Below are positions 61,607 through 64,000 of a stretch of DNA of 64,000 nucleotides, piece by piece. Where the stretch lies: assembly GCA_902774015.1 (NCBI GenBank), contig CACYHB010000004.1, positions 173,795 to 237,794 of the forward strand, in the 5' to 3' direction. The notes beneath the pieces were generated by a model that was not told the origin of the DNA, did not search any database, and saw only the letters and a list, made by a program, of their open reading frames with translations. The stretch is from Oscillospiraceae bacterium (lineage in GTDB: Bacteria; Bacillota; Clostridia; Oscillospirales; Oscillospiraceae). Position numbers and translations under genes: made by a program. Position 1 is the stretch's first letter; each line of letters opens with the position of its first letter.

Positions 61607-62257
61607 TTCACAGTTATTCAATAAAGATAGCATACGCATGCGCCCCCCTATCTTTCTTTTCGGTACTTGCCCGAAAAGAAAGACAGCGCCGCGCCCGGTG
61701 TAAGAAAGAAAAGGGCGCTTAGCAGATCGGGGAACACAAGGTCTGAGCGTGGGTCGCCGCCGTCCGAATGTTGGCATGCCTGGTGCGCCCGGGTGTTCGC
61801 TGCCGCTATGCAGTGCAGATCGGGACGCTCAAAAGCACGTCCCGGCGGCTCGAAAAGGTAAATCTTGCTTGTAGGGGACGGCGTCCTCGACGGCCCGCAG
61901 TTATTTACCCGGAGAGCCGCGGTTTGGAGTGTGCGGCAGTCTATGTCAGGAGTACTGGGGAGCGGCAGCGGTATGCGGAGCCGCCAGCCAAGCGTTCCTG
62001 CTTTAGCGGCGACCCCCGATCTCCCCTTAGACTCCCCGCTTCCGTGAGGAGTCCAGAGGAATTGCGGGCCGCAGCTGCCGGTGGCAGAGGCAGGCGGCAC
62101 GGCATTTCCGCAGCCGTGCCATTGGCGGGCCGTCGTGAAACAGGCCAGGGAATGGCATTTGCGGCAAGGTGGGCGACAGAACCGTTTCTTTCCGCGAACA
62201 GGGAAGAAATGGTTCTTGATACGCGCAGCCTCCCACTCTGAGCATCTGTGGAAAAAC
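61607..62257. repeat. Extragenic element with inverted repeats
   Basis: About 650 bp without a supported gene. It contains CTTTCTTTTCGG/CCGAAAAGAAAG (61652-61682), the GC-rich block GTAGGGGACGGCGTCCTCGA around 61873, and near the other end AGAACCGTTTCTTTCC against GGAAGAAATGGTTCT (about 62176-62219). ORFs of about 150 codons cross it on both strands but lack ribosome-binding sites and are rich in Arg/Pro/Ser, as chance GC-rich frames are. It resembles dispersed extragenic repeats of GC-rich Clostridia. Confidence 0.5.
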
Positions 62258-63328
62258 CTATACGTTTTTCCACAGATGCACCACGCCTTTGTCGTTGAGC
62301 TGGCTCAAAACCGCCAGCAGCACCGGAGCCAGCAGCATCCCGCCCACGCCGCAGACCCGCCATCCCACGTAGATCGCCAGCAGCGAGGCGAGGGGACTCA
62401 GACCGATCTGATCGCCCAGAAGACGCGCCTGCAGGCAGTTTCGGACCACATTCACCGCCGCCCAGCAGCCCACGAGGCCGATGGCCTGCCCTCCTCTGCC
62501 CAGCATGGCGCTGCCGGCCGCCCAAGGCAGCAGCACCGTCCCCGTGCCGAAGACGGGCAGCGCGTCCACCAGCGCGCTCAGCGCGGCCAGCGCCGGAGCG
62601 CCGCGAAAGCCCATCAGCCAAAAGGCCAGCAGCAGCTCCAGGAAGGTCAGGCCCATCAGAATCAGCTGCGTCCGCAGCAGGCCGCCGAAGCCCGCCTTCA
62701 GGTCCCGGCCGAGGCCGCTCAAACGGCGGCGCAGCCCATCCGGCAGCTGCGCCGAGAGAAAAGCGGTACTTCCGGGATAGCCCGCCGAGAGGAAATAGGT
62801 ACCGAGTCCCGCCGTCACGGTGAAGAGCAGTACGTCGGGTCCGCTCCGGGCGGCCTTTCTCACGGCGCCGAGCAGCCGCTGGGACAGCTGCAGCGGCAGC
62901 GCGGTCAGCGCCTGGCTCAGACTCTCGAGCGCAGCGTCCAGATAGGCTGTCAGCTCCTCCGGCGCGCCGGCTGCGAGATGCAGGAGCTTTTCCTCCAGTC
63001 CGGCCGCCCCGGCAGCCAGCGCGCCCATAAGAGCGGGAAGCTCGCCGCCCAGCCGCGACGCGCCCGTCAGGCACCAGCCTCCCAGCGCCGTAAGCGCCCA
63101 GATCAGCACACCCAGGAGCGCCAGCGTGAGAACCGCGGCGGAAAAGCCCCGCCGCCAGCCGCGGCGCGTCAGAGCGCCGACCGCCGGCTCCATCAGCGCC
63201 GCCAGCGCAAAAGCAATGAGAAAAGGCGCGAGCCAGGGCAGCAGAAAGCGCAGGGTGATCCACAGCCCCAACACCGTCCCCAGCGCGGAGAGGAGGCCGC
63301 GCAGCCCTTTCCTTGCAGCGTCCGACAT
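62258..63328 (-). CDS. AI-2E family membrane protein (YtvI-like)
   Basis: 356 residues from the ATG at 63328, preceded by GGGAGGTGAGGAGC. Seven to eight TM helices with the family layout: N-terminal TM pair ([20 protein letters not shown] then [14 protein letters not shown]), a helical central part, and C-terminal blocks [34 protein letters not shown] and [15 protein letters not shown]. The Asp-x-x-Pro-x-x-Gly-T motif fits YtvI, a sporulation-associated member. Exact function unknown. Confidence 0.88.
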   Translation of the reverse strand: MSDAARKGLRGLLSALGTVLGLWITLRFLLPWLAPFLIAFALAALMEPAVGALTRRGWRRGFSAAVLTLALLGVLIWALTALGGWCLTGASRLGGELPALMGALAAGAAGLEEKLLHLAAGAPEELTAYLDAALESLSQALTALPLQLSQRLLGAVRKAARSGPDVLLFTVTAGLGTYFLSAGYPGSTAFLSAQLPDGLRRRLSGLGRDLKAGFGGLLRTQLILMGLTFLELLLAFWLMGFRGAPALAALSALVDALPVFGTGTVLLPWAAGSAMLGRGGQAIGLVGCWAAVNVVRNCLQARLLGDQIGLSPLASLLAIYVGWRVCGVGGMLLAPVLLAVLSQLNDKGVVHLWKNV

Positions 63329-63360
63329 GCTCCTCACCTCCCGTTCTTTCTTACCCCCTT

Positions 63361-63388
63361 TTGTCATCTTTTATTCCCGCCGTATACA
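63361..63388 (+). promoter_or_regulatory. Possible promoter of the aspartate kinase gene
   Basis: TTGTCA (63361-63366), 16-bp spacer, TATACA (63383-63388). A small GGACGC/GCGTCC hairpin follows at 63397-63412, before GGGAGGAAAA. No lysine riboswitch could fit in this short leader. Confidence 0.5.
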
Positions 63389-63427
63389 ATGGAGTGGACG
63401 CATGCTGCGTCCGGGAGGAAAAAACGC

Positions 63428-64000
63428 ATGTTGCTTGTACAAAAATTCGGCGGCAGTTCTCTGGCCGATCCCGAGCGGCTGCGGCGGGCCGCCGGGATCG
63501 TTCTCGCCGCCCGGGAAACGGGCTGCCGCCTTGTCGTTGTGGTCTCTGCCGCCGGCGACAGCACCGACGACCTGATCGCACTGGCCCACGCGATCGACCC
63601 CGCGCCGCCGCTGCGGGAGATGGACGCTCTCATCAGCACCGGCGAACAGCAGTCCGCCGCTCTGATGGCCATTCAGCTGAACCGTCTGGGCGCGCCCGCG
63701 CGCTCCTTTTCCGGCTGGCAGGCCGGTATCAGCACCGACGAAAGCCATGGCAGCGCAAAGATCCGCCGCATAGCGCCGCGGCGGCTGCAGGAGGCGCTGG
63801 ACGCCGGGCTGATCGCCGTCACGGCGGGCTTTCAGGGCCTGACGGAGACGGGCGACGTAAGTACGCTGGGCCGCGGCGGCTCGGACACCACTGCGGTGGC
63901 TCTGGCTGCGGCCTTGGGCGCTGACCGCTGCGAGATCTATACCGACGTGGACGGCATCTTCACCGCAGACCCGCGGCAGGTCCCCGGGGCGCGGCAGCTG
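63428..64000 (+). CDS. lysC: Aspartate kinase, 3' end outside window
   Basis: The first 191 codons are present, starting at the ATG at 63428 after GGGAGGAAAAAACGC. Amino-acid-kinase motifs: [33 protein letters not shown] (usually AMGDTTD), [35 protein letters not shown] and [15 protein letters not shown]. It phosphorylates aspartate, the first step to lysine, threonine and methionine. The ACT regulatory domains would lie beyond the window. Confidence 0.93.
   Translation, partial: MLLVQKFGGSSLADPERLRRAAGIVLAARETGCRLVVVVSAAGDSTDDLIALAHAIDPAPPLREMDALISTGEQQSAALMAIQLNRLGAPARSFSGWQAGISTDESHGSAKIRRIAPRRLQEALDAGLIAVTAGFQGLTETGDVSTLGRGGSDTTAVALAAALGADRCEIYTDVDGIFTADPRQVPGARQL

Noticed and set aside
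61768-62241. 157-codon ORF in the gap before the YtvI-like gene
   Set aside because: No ribosome-binding site, Arg/Pro-rich composition, crosses inverted repeats; judged noncoding.

Overview
The window reads as chromosomal DNA of a GC-rich, anaerobic, spore-forming Clostridia, most likely Oscillospiraceae-like. The pointers are a SpoIIP homologue, a YtvI-type membrane protein and a SleB-type hydrolase (sporulation), reverse rubrerythrin with rubredoxin and Rex (anaerobic redox handling), a T-box leader, type III glutamine synthetase and ECF vitamin transporters. No genome was searched, so the taxonomic placement is inference.

Layout. 0-6.5 kb: GNAT end, exonuclease III, Dus, an ECF sigma/anti-sigma pair separated by a dense hairpin cassette, Rex, MnmE, carbonic anhydrase. 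6.6-8.5 kb: tRNA-Ser(GCU), followed by a nearly gene-free stretch bounded by two 138-bp direct repeats that start inside the tRNA 3' end, with a third partial copy. 8.5-10 kb: a YwaF/TMEM164-like and a YhhN/TMEM86-like membrane protein on the minus strand, a possible ether-lipid pair.

10.4-21.5 kb is the most unusual region. A HTH protein and an active-looking Ser/Thr kinase with a transmembrane helix and an LRR ectodomain are followed by an operon of an HD-RyR protein, three TIR or TIR-like/TM/LRR proteins and a SLOG-like protein with four TM segments. The kinase and TIR proteins share ectodomain features, so I infer one membrane receptor system, topologically reminiscent of Toll-like receptors and plant receptor kinases, with cytosolic parts typical of nucleotide-centred conflict systems.

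21.9-32.6 kb is a glutamine-centred block: glmS, glnN (type III), two tandem 20-21 residue microproteins, a T-box leader that appears to control translation, asnB, a LysR regulator, pyrG (with attenuator) and guaA. 32.6-44.3 kb: DegV, a membrane XRE regulator, cardiolipin synthase, rubredoxin, reverse rubrerythrin, SpoIIP, a TSCPD protein, a SleB-like lipoprotein, RsmG, a solute-binding-like lipoprotein, HypB, a small TM/TPR-like protein, CoaX and an ECF S component. 44.5-64 kb: a second sigma/membrane-regulator pair, a polysaccharide deacetylase, GlyS, an LTA-synthase-like protein, an NAD synthase whose glutaminase active site looks lost, a GntR-ABC operon, a three-gene ECF transporter, ProS, a three-gene group ending in a MarR/OhrR-like regulator, a 0.65-kb structured extragenic element, a YtvI-like protein and the start of an aspartate kinase gene.
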